A stretch of 64,000 nucleotides of DNA, from positions 1 through 64,000 of the IMG/VR virus record IMGVR_UViG_3300013014_000020; one strand, 5' to 3'. The position numbers and the translations under genes are program-made. This DNA comes from a virus. The notes under the pieces are model-generated. The model saw only the letters and a program-made list of their open reading frames with translations. It did not search any database and had not been told where the DNA came from. Of the stretch, positions 15,002 to 24,881 are shown piece by piece; positions within the stretch are counted from its first letter, which is position 1, and each line of letters opens with the position of its first letter.

Positions 15002-17200
15002 TCAATCACAAGAAACACAAGATATATTATATTCTATTACCAAATTTGAAATTATTTTTGTATCATTTAATAAATTATACGTTTCCTTTCTACAATTTTT
15101 TTCAATTTCACTACAATCATTTGTTATAGTAATTTTATTATTTGTATAATCTATTATCACTTCACCAATACCAACAAATGTTTCTAAAATGTTTTTTAAT
15201 GCAAGTCCCCAGTCTTGGTCGTTTGGAAAATCATTAAGTCCACTTGAAATATAAAATATGTCTTGTTTTGTTTCTGTACCAACTGTAACCTGGACACTAA
15301 ATTTTGCGTCATTTACAATACAATTTGTATCGCCAGAAGTTAAATCATAGAACCCCTCGTTAAACATTTGTTTGATTCCTCTTTTTCCAATTATCTCAGA
15401 ATTTTGAAAATTACCTTCACAGATTTCAAAAGTTGTATATGTTCCTAAAATTTCAGTACCTTTTAATTTTGTAGTTCTTGTAAATGAACATCCGTTAAAA
15501 TCAATTACGGTACAAGAATAAACCCCAGATGTTAGACCAGTAATAGTAAGACCAGTTTGTGGTCCAACATTTCCAACCCAATTAAATGTAAATGGTGGTG
15601 TTCCACTTGTAATTAAAACATCAATTTCACCATCATTTCCAAATACCGGATTAAATGTAACAAAATCAAAATAAACACTACTTGATGGTGTAATAAATAT
15701 TGGTTTGTTTTGAACACATCCAGTATTATCTGTAACAGATAATGTATAGTTTCCAGATGGAAGGCCATTGAAATTACCGTTAAATTGAAAAGGTATATTT
15801 GTAGGTCCAGATAATGAATAAACTATTGGGAATGTGGCGCCACTAGAAACAGAGACACTAAACCCACCATTTGAAAGTCCGCAAGTAGTTCCAGTTGTTG
15901 TTGCGGAAATTACAAATTTATCAACAGATGAAATACTTGTTGTTCCGGTATAAACACAACCTAAATTATTATCAATAAATAATGTATATGAACCATTACC
16001 TAAAGATGCAAATTGTTTGTAAACACCCCCAACTATGTTTGATATATATGTTCCATTTGCACCAGATAATGTGAATGTATAGTTTCCACTTCCAAAACCA
16101 TTATTAATATAAACATCTAAAATACCATTATTTGCGTTACAATTTGAGTTTGTTGTTATTAAATCAACTGAAGCAAATGAGTTTGGTGGTGAAAGTGTGT
16201 ACTGACCAGTTACGGTACATAATGCTGAATCTGTAACGGAGAATGAAAATTGACCAGAAGATAAACCAGTAAATGTGTAATTTGTATCAAAAGTTACTGA
16301 AACATCGTTGTTTGATCCACTATAATAATATGGTGCCGTTCCACCATCTATTACAACACTTAATTCACCATCTGGTTGTAAACAAGTTGGTTGTTGTGTT
16401 ATAACACTTATAATTTGAATTGGTTGTACCTCATCTATTTGTATATACTCAACATTTGTACATCCTTCAGAATTTGTAATTTCAACAGGGTACAGACCTT
16501 GAGTTAAACCAGTTACGGTAGTACCGGTTTGTCCATTAACATTAGCCAACCAGTTTATTGTGTAAGCACTTGTTGGGTTTGTAAGACCAGTAATGTATAT
16601 TTTTCCATTATTAATTCCTGGTACACACCCAGCAGAATTTACCTTATAATACCCAAATGTAAAATTTGTAGAAGGTTTTATTACACAGGATTCTGAAGTA
16701 CCAGAACAACCACCATAATCAAAAGCGTCAACGTAATATGAATCTGGTGAAAGGTTACTAAAAACAACATAATTTTGTAATGTCGATGTAGTACCACTAT
16801 CAATGTAATTATTTAAAATATCATATAAGTATATCTCGGTTCCATTAACATATGTTTCAGTGGTTGCAGTTATAGAACCATTATTAAGATTACAAGTTGT
16901 TCCTTCACAATTAACAGAAACTGTAACACCAGATGAAATTGTAAATGATAGGTATTGACTTGTTGGTGGTAAATCCGAGTCTTGAATTGTTAAGTTATAA
17001 TTACCAACTGGTAAGTTGTCAACATAATAAAAAGGATCAGAAGAAGTGACTGCAGAAGTTGGTAAGAGACCGCTAATACTAGGCCCTTCGTAGACAATCC
17101 AATCAGGACTACCTCCAACTATTTCAAATTGTAAAATACCAGAAGAAGTGTTGGTACAATCACCAGTAATTAATATTGATGGAAATGTTATAAAACTCAT
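15002..17200 (-). CDS. multi-SprB-repeat adhesin
   Basis: A 732-residue protein made largely of tandem beta-sandwich repeats of about 75-95 residues. Each shows the SprB-type signature: an (N/D)G-x(0-2)-(I/L)-x-(V/I) strand, a GG(T/S)xPY-like turn, and a closing G-x-Y-x(2)-(V/I)-x-D segment followed by a Cys. I count about seven such units from residue 1 to about 580. A different C-terminal domain of about 150 residues (from EICEGNFQNSEI) carries five cysteines and may attach to the virion or bind the receptor. SprB repeats are known from Flavobacterium gliding adhesins. The start overlaps the upstream baseplate gene by 4 bases, so it is expressed with the tail genes. Confidence 0.85.
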   Translation of the reverse strand: MSFITFPSILITGDCTNTSSGILQFEIVGGSPDWIVYEGPSISGLLPTSAVTSSDPFYYVDNLPVGNYNLTIQDSDLPPTSQYLSFTISSGVTVSVNCEGTTCNLNNGSITATTETYVNGTEIYLYDILNNYIDSGTTSTLQNYVVFSNLSPDSYYVDAFDYGGCSGTSESCVIKPSTNFTFGYYKVNSAGCVPGINNGKIYITGLTNPTSAYTINWLANVNGQTGTTVTGLTQGLYPVEITNSEGCTNVEYIQIDEVQPIQIISVITQQPTCLQPDGELSVVIDGGTAPYYYSGSNNDVSVTFDTNYTFTGLSSGQFSFSVTDSALCTVTGQYTLSPPNSFASVDLITTNSNCNANNGILDVYINNGFGSGNYTFTLSGANGTYISNIVGGVYKQFASLGNGSYTLFIDNNLGCVYTGTTSISSVDKFVISATTTGTTCGLSNGGFSVSVSSGATFPIVYSLSGPTNIPFQFNGNFNGLPSGNYTLSVTDNTGCVQNKPIFITPSSSVYFDFVTFNPVFGNDGEIDVLITSGTPPFTFNWVGNVGPQTGLTITGLTSGVYSCTVIDFNGCSFTRTTKLKGTEILGTYTTFEICEGNFQNSEIIGKRGIKQMFNEGFYDLTSGDTNCIVNDAKFSVQVTVGTETKQDIFYISSGLNDFPNDQDWGLALKNILETFVGIGEVIIDYTNNKITITNDCSEIEKNCRKETYNLLNDTKIISNLVIEYNISCVSCD

Positions 17201-20200
17201 TGTTCAGTACAAAGTATAGTAAAGTTTATACCTAGCTCAAGGGTAAATATGTCTTCATCGTCAAAAGGTGTGCAATTAACATTATAAATAGTTAACAACT
17301 CTTTATCCGTATTAATATCGTATGTGTACCCATCGTTTTCAAGTTCTGACAACATTGTCTCAACACCATTAACCCATTCTGTGTTAGTAGGGTAATTTTG
17401 ATACCCATATGTCTCACTAAATAAATCGCTTGATAATGTTACACCATTTAATTTTGATATTGCGTACCATTGAACATATAAAGTATCAAGTTGGCACTGA
17501 TCTAAATTAGATAGTCCTTGACTTATTAAGTAGGTATTTAAAGCTGTGGTTAATAAAACACCAAACCTACCACCGATTGGGTTGTATGTCCAAGGATATA
17601 GACCACATCTAAGGAATTGTATTGGACAATCGTATGCAAATAATTGTGTTACTAACGAACAAGGCTTACAAGGAATTGGTACAATCCTACAACCAAATTG
17701 TCTTCTCCATACAAATTTTTGTCTATGGAATATTGAATTTTCTAATCTAACTCCTGTATTCCAAATTGTTGTTGCTGGAACCATTTGTTCTACTAATCTA
17801 ATCCAGTAATCACCAATACCATTAATATAGTCCAACATTGTTTGATAATTAAAATTATCATTTTTTATTCCAGCTAATTGTTGTGATTCTAAATACTTCC
17901 AATATATTGACGATAGTGTTGGGTATCCACCAGTCTTACCGTCTGTAATAAATTGTCTATTTCTAACGTTAATCATATTTCGCCAGAAGGTTTGTGCGAA
18001 CTCAAAGAAAGTTTTTTCTTTTGGTTTTGGTATAATTTCAGTCCAGTCTATACCACCTCTTTTTGGGTAAGGTGTATTTGGGTTTGGATTACAATAAGTT
18101 GGTTGTACGTAATTTAATCCTTGATTTGGAATTGGGAAATTATATTGTCTTGACATACTCCAAACATCGTATACTAAACCAAAACTTGGGTTCAACATAA
18201 CGTCAACATTTTTAACATTCAAAACAAGACAATCATCGGAAGCGTAATAGTATGAATTAAAATTGCCGTCAGAACTTTTTCTTAAATCACTTTCATTATC
18301 ATACCAACTTTTTTTATTATCAATAACTCTTCTAAGTCTAAACCCTAAATCCATATATGGAAACTTCCTATACCTTTGTAGGTATTCTTCACCATAATTA
18401 AATGGTAACAGTTGGGTTTGGTAACTAGGATTTGAACCAGTAAAAACAGATGTTGTTAAGTCTATTTTTTCTGGCATTCTGTGTTGTGGTGTTGATTCAA
18501 ACCAACCACCACCTATTTGGAAATAATAATTTTCACTATCTACTGGTGTGCTTGGACAACCAAAACTATCTATTGGGTAATCTTCTCTAGTTAAAGAAAT
18601 GTCGATTATTTTACTTGATGTTGTAACTCCTGTATATTGCACCCCCATAATAGAATAAACATCTGTTAGGTCTAAAACTGGTATTGATTCAACATATGTT
18701 CCTGTTGCAACAATACTAAACTTAGAATCAAATTCATTTATATTAATTCTTTGATCCGCGATATAAATATATTCATTAAAGTCAACCAAAAAATCTGGTG
18801 CACCAACCAACCTTAAAAGTATTTCTATTGATTTTCTAGTTCCTTTTGATTTGAATAGGAACGCGGAATTTAATATTAAATTTCTAAAGTATTGGTAATT
18901 TATTTCATCTGGTGTTTTACCTACTGGCACGCCACTAAAATTACTTTCACTTGTACTAAAAACAGAATTTAAGAAATTCTCTTCAGTGATTGGTGACATA
19001 TTTATTTTCCAACCCAATGTTTCTGCTAAATTCTTAAGTAATTGTGATGGTATATCATTTTTAACGTTATACCTAACTGAGTTCATTGTTGATAAAGCGT
19101 CAATAAATGTTTTAGTTTCGTCAAAACTTCTTCCGTAAATTTGTAATACTTTTTCAACTTTCTTATCAACAGTGTCAAATTCTTTTATCGATGCCGTTGT
19201 TAAAAATCTAGAAATTAAATTTGTTTTATATAAATCAAGATTTGTTGCAAAACTGTTAAGTTCGGACAAATAATTATCAAATGACCTAGTTTGTAAATCT
19301 AAATTCCAAGGACCGTTTTTTGGAAATCTTAATGCTTTATAACTGAACGTAAAAGTACCATCCTCATTTTCAATTGGAACTGAAAAATAGGACGTATAAA
19401 TTGGTGTGTTATTTCTATTTAATAAGAAGTTTTCTACCTCATCAAAATCTTCGTTAAAAACTTTATTAACATAAAAGTCACTAGGTCTAATTATTATATT
19501 GTCGTAACTCACAGAATTACCAGAAAATGCGTTTCCTTCAATATAAATTGTTAAGACTTGATCTGTATTTGTTACTGGTATTATTTCATTTATTGGGTAA
19601 TGTTTGTCATTTACAATAACCACGTATTTTGAATAATTAGTTTTTAAATTCCTTAAGTTTGAAACAGATAATTCGGTTGCTTGGAAATTTTTTTCAGCAT
19701 TAGTCGTAAAATCAATACCAAATGGATTATTAATGTTTTCTAACTCTAATTCAAGTTTTGTTTCATTTTCAACAGTATTGTAAACAATATTTATTGCTGT
19801 TGTTCCTGTTAGATAGTTTATTCTTGGATTTGTAACCTCAAGGGCTGCTGGAAAAAAATTAATTATTTTTTTAATCGAGGTCGAAATCCTTAATACCAAA
19901 GAACCATATAGTGTAAAGTTTGTAACTTGAGATAAATCGTAATTTGGGTATACCTGGAAATTATTTGCGATAATCATTTTTGACTCTTCGACATTAGAAA
20001 TATTCATAGTGTCGAGTGAGATTGGGTCTGAAAACGAACCAATTTCAAAATTCCTATCTTGTTTTTCTGTAATATTAGTTGTAAAGGCAAAATTTGCTTG
20101 GGTAAGTCCACCACCATCAACTAATTGTAAACCAACTAGATTGTCAGAAAAAGATCCTTGACCGGATGCTTGTGGTGGGCATGTAAACTTATTTATTGCC

Positions 20201-20202
20201 AT
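17197..20202 (-). CDS. large baseplate/tail-periphery protein, P2 gpI-like core
   Basis: A 1001-residue virion protein. The middle (about residues 360-490) contains LLKNLAETLGW and a segment NSAFLFKSKGTRKSIEILL followed by GAPDFLV. This resembles the region of P2 gpI-type tail proteins (TIGR02242-like) in which a short helical element joins baseplate wedge to fibre. The flanks are beta-rich; the C-terminal 250 residues have several cysteines. It overlaps neighbours by 1-4 bases on both sides and lies between adhesin and wedge genes, so it may attach fibres to the baseplate. T4 gp7 is a comparable size, but I cannot show homology. Confidence 0.72.
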   Translation of the reverse strand: MAINKFTCPPQASGQGSFSDNLVGLQLVDGGGLTQANFAFTTNITEKQDRNFEIGSFSDPISLDTMNISNVEESKMIIANNFQVYPNYDLSQVTNFTLYGSLVLRISTSIKKIINFFPAALEVTNPRINYLTGTTAINIVYNTVENETKLELELENINNPFGIDFTTNAEKNFQATELSVSNLRNLKTNYSKYVVIVNDKHYPINEIIPVTNTDQVLTIYIEGNAFSGNSVSYDNIIIRPSDFYVNKVFNEDFDEVENFLLNRNNTPIYTSYFSVPIENEDGTFTFSYKALRFPKNGPWNLDLQTRSFDNYLSELNSFATNLDLYKTNLISRFLTTASIKEFDTVDKKVEKVLQIYGRSFDETKTFIDALSTMNSVRYNVKNDIPSQLLKNLAETLGWKINMSPITEENFLNSVFSTSESNFSGVPVGKTPDEINYQYFRNLILNSAFLFKSKGTRKSIEILLRLVGAPDFLVDFNEYIYIADQRININEFDSKFSIVATGTYVESIPVLDLTDVYSIMGVQYTGVTTSSKIIDISLTREDYPIDSFGCPSTPVDSENYYFQIGGGWFESTPQHRMPEKIDLTTSVFTGSNPSYQTQLLPFNYGEEYLQRYRKFPYMDLGFRLRRVIDNKKSWYDNESDLRKSSDGNFNSYYYASDDCLVLNVKNVDVMLNPSFGLVYDVWSMSRQYNFPIPNQGLNYVQPTYCNPNPNTPYPKRGGIDWTEIIPKPKEKTFFEFAQTFWRNMINVRNRQFITDGKTGGYPTLSSIYWKYLESQQLAGIKNDNFNYQTMLDYINGIGDYWIRLVEQMVPATTIWNTGVRLENSIFHRQKFVWRRQFGCRIVPIPCKPCSLVTQLFAYDCPIQFLRCGLYPWTYNPIGGRFGVLLTTALNTYLISQGLSNLDQCQLDTLYVQWYAISKLNGVTLSSDLFSETYGYQNYPTNTEWVNGVETMLSELENDGYTYDINTDKELLTIYNVNCTPFDDEDIFTLELGINFTILCTEQ

Positions 20203-21110
20203 TATCCAGTTATGTTATTGAATGCTTTACTAAAGTCTATATTCGTTCCTCTATCTTGTCTTACCTCAAATAATAATTCATTAAATTGATCACGAATTTC
20301 ATATAGATTGTATTGTTTATAAATGTTATTTTGACTATCGTAAATCGTATAAACACCATCGTCAATGGATTTGGTTTGATTACCATAAAGAGCAATTGCA
20401 AGTGTTGAAATGTCGTGTTCAACAATTTCAATTTCAGTTGTTATTGGATTAAAAAATGTATTTGTTATTAATATATTTTGATTTGGTTGACCAATAAACG
20501 GAATAGCGTTTGGTTTGTTTGTTGGTGAAGATGATGGTGAAAGAGTACAAAAAAGTAAATTTGTAACACCCTCAACGTATCTATATCTTACAGCTTTTTG
20601 TGATGTGTTTGTTAAATTAACATAAACTGGTTCACAATAAAACGAAGATGTTATAAGTCTAAAAAAGTTAGGAATTTTAGTTCCGTTATCATTCAAATAT
20701 TCAACTCTAAAACCAATTAAACCTTGATTAACAAATTTATTTCTAAAAGTACTTGATACGTTATTAATGTCAATTACAATTCCCTGAACATTCGGTAGCG
20801 ATGATAATACACCACAATCTGTTATTTTTGTTCTAATTTCTGCTGGTCTAATATAAAGAGTATATATACCCAATTTATTAAATTGGTCAGCAGGTAATTT
20901 AAGATTGTAAAGTCCACCTAAAATTTCTACATTAGCGTTTCCACCAGTATTAATATTATGAAAATATGGTTTTAGAACAGCCCTAGCGTCTAATTTTGTA
21001 AGTAAAAAATTATCCGTGTCGTCTCTTGACGGTGTGTAATTTAATATAATTTCGACATCTTCTGGACTAACATCTGCTGGTCTTATGGTTCCGTAATTTC
21101 CTGTTGCCAC
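20202..21110 (-). CDS. baseplate-associated structural protein, GTG start
   Basis: A 302-residue beta-rich protein, unrecognised. The start is GTG: no in-frame ATG is near, and the first residues after it (ATGNYGTIRPADVS) look like a genuine N-terminus. It has no membrane segment and few cysteines. It overlaps the 1001-residue gene by 1 base and follows the PKD-containing gene by 43 bases, a gap holding a TATTTAT element. Its place among wedge and fibre genes points to a baseplate or fibre-connector role. Confidence 0.7.
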   Translation of the reverse strand: MATGNYGTIRPADVSPEDVEIILNYTPSRDDTDNFLLTKLDARAVLKPYFHNINTGGNANVEILGGLYNLKLPADQFNKLGIYTLYIRPAEIRTKITDCGVLSSLPNVQGIVIDINNVSSTFRNKFVNQGLIGFRVEYLNDNGTKIPNFFRLITSSFYCEPVYVNLTNTSQKAVRYRYVEGVTNLLFCTLSPSSSPTNKPNAIPFIGQPNQNILITNTFFNPITTEIEIVEHDISTLAIALYGNQTKSIDDGVYTIYDSQNNIYKQYNLYEIRDQFNELLFEVRQDRGTNIDFSKAFNNITG

Positions 21111-21139
21111 TTTTAATTATTTATAATGTTTATCTTTTA

Positions 21140-21146
21140 ATAAATA
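21140..21146 (-). promoter_or_regulatory. TATTTAT element in the 21111-21153 gap
   Basis: Minus-strand GTATTTAT lies 29 bases before the GTG at 21110; a second related AT element (TATAAATA) lies at 21118-21125. It is a candidate late promoter core in one of the few real gaps of the baseplate block. Confidence 0.4.
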
Positions 21147-21153
21147 CGACCTT

Positions 21154-22326
21154 TTAGAATTTTTTGACTCTAAAAAATCCATAACCATACTTAGTTATGT
21201 CTCCCAAGTTATCTATTTCACCAAGTCTCTGCATTGTTTCTAACCCCGAAACCTTACCACGTTCTATAAATAACTCCGATTCAATCGCTGGTTCATCAAT
21301 AACATTGAGCAATGCCTCGTTTTTTGTTATTGCCGATAGTGTGAATAAATCTACATCTATACCATAAGAAGAAATAAAATAAATTGTAGTACCGTCGGAC
21401 AAATCCCAATATAAAATATTGTCTATTGTATATGCGGTATAACTATTTGTTGGGTCTGGACCTAAATAAACACCCTGTGTTCCAGAGTTTCCAGTTATTG
21501 GTATATTAAGTTTAAACTTTCCACCAAATAAATTAAATTTTGGTCCGTAAACAACAAGATCATTCACACTACTTTGTGTAAATCCCGTGATTAAAAAAGG
21601 AACCGTAGTGTAATTACTACTGTCATAGTCAAGAATATTTGTGTTTGAGTCACCGGTAAATATATAATCGTAACTAACTGGTGTTCCAGTCCAGGTACAA
21701 CCTGCTGGTGTAAAATATGCTGTGCCTTGTGGATTATCAATTGTTAAACCAGTATATGGTAATTTAATTGGTTTTTCTACGTTAGATATACCCCAAGGTG
21801 ATTCAGACTTCAATTTAATAACATAATCTTGTGGTGAATTAACATAAGTATGTGTTATTGGTGAACTACTTGTTAAAATCGTTAAAGGTGAGTTATCACC
21901 CCAATCTAATGTGTACTTACTTAGTGCTAAGAATTTTTTAAGTTCTTTTTCTGAAGTATTAAAAAAAGTTACAGTATAAGGCGAACTTGTATCTGCAGAC
22001 CATAAAAAATTAACAATAACATCTTTTTGTAATACGGCACCGTCGAATGGTGTATAATACCCAATATCTATTGCTGTTTGTGTAAAAAGAAGTGGTACTG
22101 TTAAACAAGTAAGTAGTGATTGACCATTTGTTCCGCCAGATAATAAATAATTCATTGGTAAATAATAACCAGTTGTTCCGGTTAGGGTATTTACTGTTGT
22201 TGATGTTATAGGACAACAAGGATCAACTGAAACCGTAATGTCAGTTTCACCAGTGTAGGGTACTTGTACGATATCACCCAATATGTTTTCCCTAGAGATT
22301 TTAAAATAATACTTTTGTTCTTCCAT
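21154..22326 (-). CDS. structural protein with PKD-like domain
   Basis: A 390-residue virion-type protein. Residues about 137-175 contain LDWGDNSPL followed by ITHTYVNSPQDYVIKL, the WGD...HTY pattern of PKD (polycystic kidney disease) Ig-like domains. These are common in surface proteins and carbohydrate-active enzymes of Bacteroidota and in some phage decoration proteins. Two adjacent cysteines occur near residue 38. The rest is beta-rich with no further recognisable domain. It follows the 272-residue gene by 1 base in the tail operon. The PKD module probably spaces or projects binding surfaces. Confidence 0.72.
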   Translation of the reverse strand: MEEQKYYFKISRENILGDIVQVPYTGETDITVSVDPCCPITSTTVNTLTGTTGYYLPMNYLLSGGTNGQSLLTCLTVPLLFTQTAIDIGYYTPFDGAVLQKDVIVNFLWSADTSSPYTVTFFNTSEKELKKFLALSKYTLDWGDNSPLTILTSSSPITHTYVNSPQDYVIKLKSESPWGISNVEKPIKLPYTGLTIDNPQGTAYFTPAGCTWTGTPVSYDYIFTGDSNTNILDYDSSNYTTVPFLITGFTQSSVNDLVVYGPKFNLFGGKFKLNIPITGNSGTQGVYLGPDPTNSYTAYTIDNILYWDLSDGTTIYFISSYGIDVDLFTLSAITKNEALLNVIDEPAIESELFIERGKVSGLETMQRLGEIDNLGDITKYGYGFFRVKKF

Positions 22327-22327
22327 A

Positions 22328-23146
22328 TTATGGGTTTAAATATTCATACCAGTTTATCGATGAAACATCGGTTCCAACTCTAAGTCCAGTTATTGTATCA
22401 TAAACCTCATATGTTTTTGATGGGTAATTTAAACTAACTTTATAGTAAAAGTAATTTGCTTTATTAAATGTATAGTAATTACCTGATGCCGAAAATATTG
22501 ATTGTGGTCTATTCATCATATTAACAAAAATTCCTCGTCTTGCATTAAAAAATTTAGCGGACATATAAAATTCATTTATGTTTATATAAAAATTCTCACG
22601 TAACCAATAAATGAAAAATCCTTCTTTATCACCAACAAAATCTAATCCCATTTTTGGTTTTCTAATTTGTACGTTCTGTAAAAAAGTTGAAATTGTTACT
22701 GTTTCAAAATCTCCTTGTTGTACCGGTAGTATTATAGAAAAATAATTTTTTTGGTTGGCTTCGTTTGGTGTATCATAAAAATCTAATTTGAAGAATGACT
22801 TTGTAAAAGGTTTTGAAAAATAATAAACGTCTTGTTTTGTAAAATCTTCATACAAATAACTATTGTACCAGGATGTTGAGTTACTTATCGTGTCCCCAGT
22901 ATCAAAAAAATAAAATTCATAGTTTATCTTAGTTAGTATGTCTACATTATTTGTTGCAACATACTGACTATGTGAAAATCTTGAAAGTTCAAAGTCATTT
23001 GGTAATCCAATAAGTTCATCAAGTACTTCACCTTGGTAAGTATCAATAGCTTGATCTCTTTCTGAAAAATCCCATTTCATTTCAATTGGTAAATCGATTT
23101 GTTTACCAATTACTGATTTTACTATTTTATATTTATTCACACTCAT
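22328..23146 (-). CDS. unrecognised tail-periphery structural protein
   Basis: A 272-residue protein with a strikingly aromatic composition (many Phe and Tyr) and alternating beta-strand hydrophobics. It has no cysteine and no membrane segment. It overlaps the upstream 582-residue gene by 14 bases and is separated from the PKD gene by 1 base, so it belongs to the continuous baseplate/tail operon. No family is recognised. Aromatic-rich beta structure suits a baseplate wedge or fibre-base protein. Confidence 0.68.
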   Translation of the reverse strand: MSVNKYKIVKSVIGKQIDLPIEMKWDFSERDQAIDTYQGEVLDELIGLPNDFELSRFSHSQYVATNNVDILTKINYEFYFFDTGDTISNSTSWYNSYLYEDFTKQDVYYFSKPFTKSFFKLDFYDTPNEANQKNYFSIILPVQQGDFETVTISTFLQNVQIRKPKMGLDFVGDKEGFFIYWLRENFYININEFYMSAKFFNARRGIFVNMMNRPQSIFSASGNYYTFNKANYFYYKVSLNYPSKTYEVYDTITGLRVGTDVSSINWYEYLNP

Positions 23147-24881
23147 CTTCTGTTGGTTGTTGTATTTGTGTTATATCCGGTTGATTTATACCCTCATAGA
23201 ATAACCTAAAAATTGTTGTATTAAAAGGATAGTGTTTTCCGTTTGTAAATGGATAATCAACACCTAATCCAGAAGAATCTACATAACCATAAGGATATAT
23301 ATCTCTCCATCTAAAACCATTTGAACTATTTGAATAAAATGCCCAATTTGGTATTCCTGTAACAACATTCGCGTCGCCTTCTTCAACGTATTCAGAAAAA
23401 ACTCTAATTGTTACTGGATTGTGTGGGTAATAGTAATAACCAAGTTGATTAGTTAATGAAAATAAATCATACTGTGTAAACCAATTTTGGTTAAATGTAA
23501 ATTTGTGAACTTTACGTGAGACAATCCTTTCTTCTTGTGTAAAGTCATTCCACTCGCAAAAATCCCCATATAATAAATCATTTTTTTGTAAATCACTATT
23601 GTAATAAAAAAGACCAGAACCTAAATTTGATGTGTAAGAAATATTTGCTATGTTTGTATCTGATAGACCATTATTTAAATCCCAATAAATAGATGGGGTG
23701 TTATTCTGTAAAGGCATATTAAATTCATAACCTTCTCTTAATTTATTTGTCCAACCCCAATATCCTTTCCAAACACTTGTAAAGTATAACTCACTTATTG
23801 GTCTATTTTGATTATCCTTTAATGTTGCAATATTGATATCTCGATTAAATGATAACGTATAACATTGTGAACCTTCAACTATTGATGTTCTTGGGCAAGT
23901 TGGTGGTGTTAGGATTTGAAGTGGCGTTCCTCCGGACAAAACTTTTTCAAATTGCGTTTTTAAGTTAAATATATTTTCTTCAAAACCAGATTTTGTTAAA
24001 ATAGCATCGCTAACTTCTGTTAAAATTTTGTTAACTTTAACATAATATTTTGACATTGTTTCAGCTGAATTTACCGGGTCTAAAACTTTCTTTAAATTAC
24101 CAGTATTTCCTGGATTAAAATTTGTTGTTAAATAACCAATGTCAAATACGTTAAATATATATTCTCCACTACCAGAACCACCATCACCAAGGGAGTCAAC
24201 CTCAAATAAATCTGTGCCATTATACGTGAATGGTAACTGGACGTATTGACCAGAACTTAATCCGTGTTTCATTGGACATCTAAATGTAATTAAATTATTA
24301 ACTCTTGATGTGATTAAATATGGTATTCCGTCTTGGGCTTGAAAAGTCCAAGTTGCAATTGTTTGTGGGTCATGAACATATAATGTTTTTGTGTAGTCGT
24401 TTGAATATGGATATGACATATAATGCGTCCAATTGTATGTTGATGCGCTTTTGTTTATAAAAATTTGATGGTTATTAACACCAGAAGTGTAACCAACTTG
24501 GTTATTATCAGTTCTTATAAAATCAAATTCAGAATATTGTGGAAAACCATACCATTCAATAGGTGTAAACCCACAAGCAATTTTTTCAGTTGTTTGAGTA
24601 ATATTTGTATATGCTAGGTAATCAACATATGGTTGATAAGTGGTACTTCCAGAATATTTGTTTTTTATTATTAGATTATATTTTGTACTTGGTCTAAAAA
24701 TATTAGACGATTCTCTTTCATTAACAAAAGTTTCTTCGAGATTAACATCTATATATCTTTCATACTCAACTTGTTCGTGTGATGTTTGTTCAAGAACAAT
24801 TTTTTGTTGACCATCAAGTACTGGTGCACCCTGATATCTTTTGTTACTTTGTACTATTAAAGTTGGATTATCTATTGGCAT
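23133..24881 (-). CDS. unrecognised tail-periphery structural protein
   Basis: A 582-residue beta-rich protein, with many Tyr, Trp and Asn residues and a Gly/Ser-rich loop (GDGGSGSGEY, about residues 229-238). The N-terminal 50 residues contain a possible attachment helix (KIVLEQTSHEQVEYERYIDVN). No signal peptide or membrane segment is seen. It overlaps the 1873-residue gene by 1 base and the next gene by 14 bases. It is a probable baseplate or fibre-connector component; I do not recognise the family. Confidence 0.68.
   Translation of the reverse strand: MPIDNPTLIVQSNKRYQGAPVLDGQQKIVLEQTSHEQVEYERYIDVNLEETFVNERESSNIFRPSTKYNLIIKNKYSGSTTYQPYVDYLAYTNITQTTEKIACGFTPIEWYGFPQYSEFDFIRTDNNQVGYTSGVNNHQIFINKSASTYNWTHYMSYPYSNDYTKTLYVHDPQTIATWTFQAQDGIPYLITSRVNNLITFRCPMKHGLSSGQYVQLPFTYNGTDLFEVDSLGDGGSGSGEYIFNVFDIGYLTTNFNPGNTGNLKKVLDPVNSAETMSKYYVKVNKILTEVSDAILTKSGFEENIFNLKTQFEKVLSGGTPLQILTPPTCPRTSIVEGSQCYTLSFNRDINIATLKDNQNRPISELYFTSVWKGYWGWTNKLREGYEFNMPLQNNTPSIYWDLNNGLSDTNIANISYTSNLGSGLFYYNSDLQKNDLLYGDFCEWNDFTQEERIVSRKVHKFTFNQNWFTQYDLFSLTNQLGYYYYPHNPVTIRVFSEYVEEGDANVVTGIPNWAFYSNSSNGFRWRDIYPYGYVDSSGLGVDYPFTNGKHYPFNTTIFRLFYEGINQPDITQIQQPTEDECE

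Noticed and set aside
15003-15005. TTG at 15005 as start of the 98-residue gene.
   Set aside because: It overlaps the upstream stop codon and an ATG lies two codons downstream.
5106-17200. A diversity-generating retroelement acting on the adhesins.
   Set aside because: No reverse transcriptase and no template/variable repeat pair were seen in the window.
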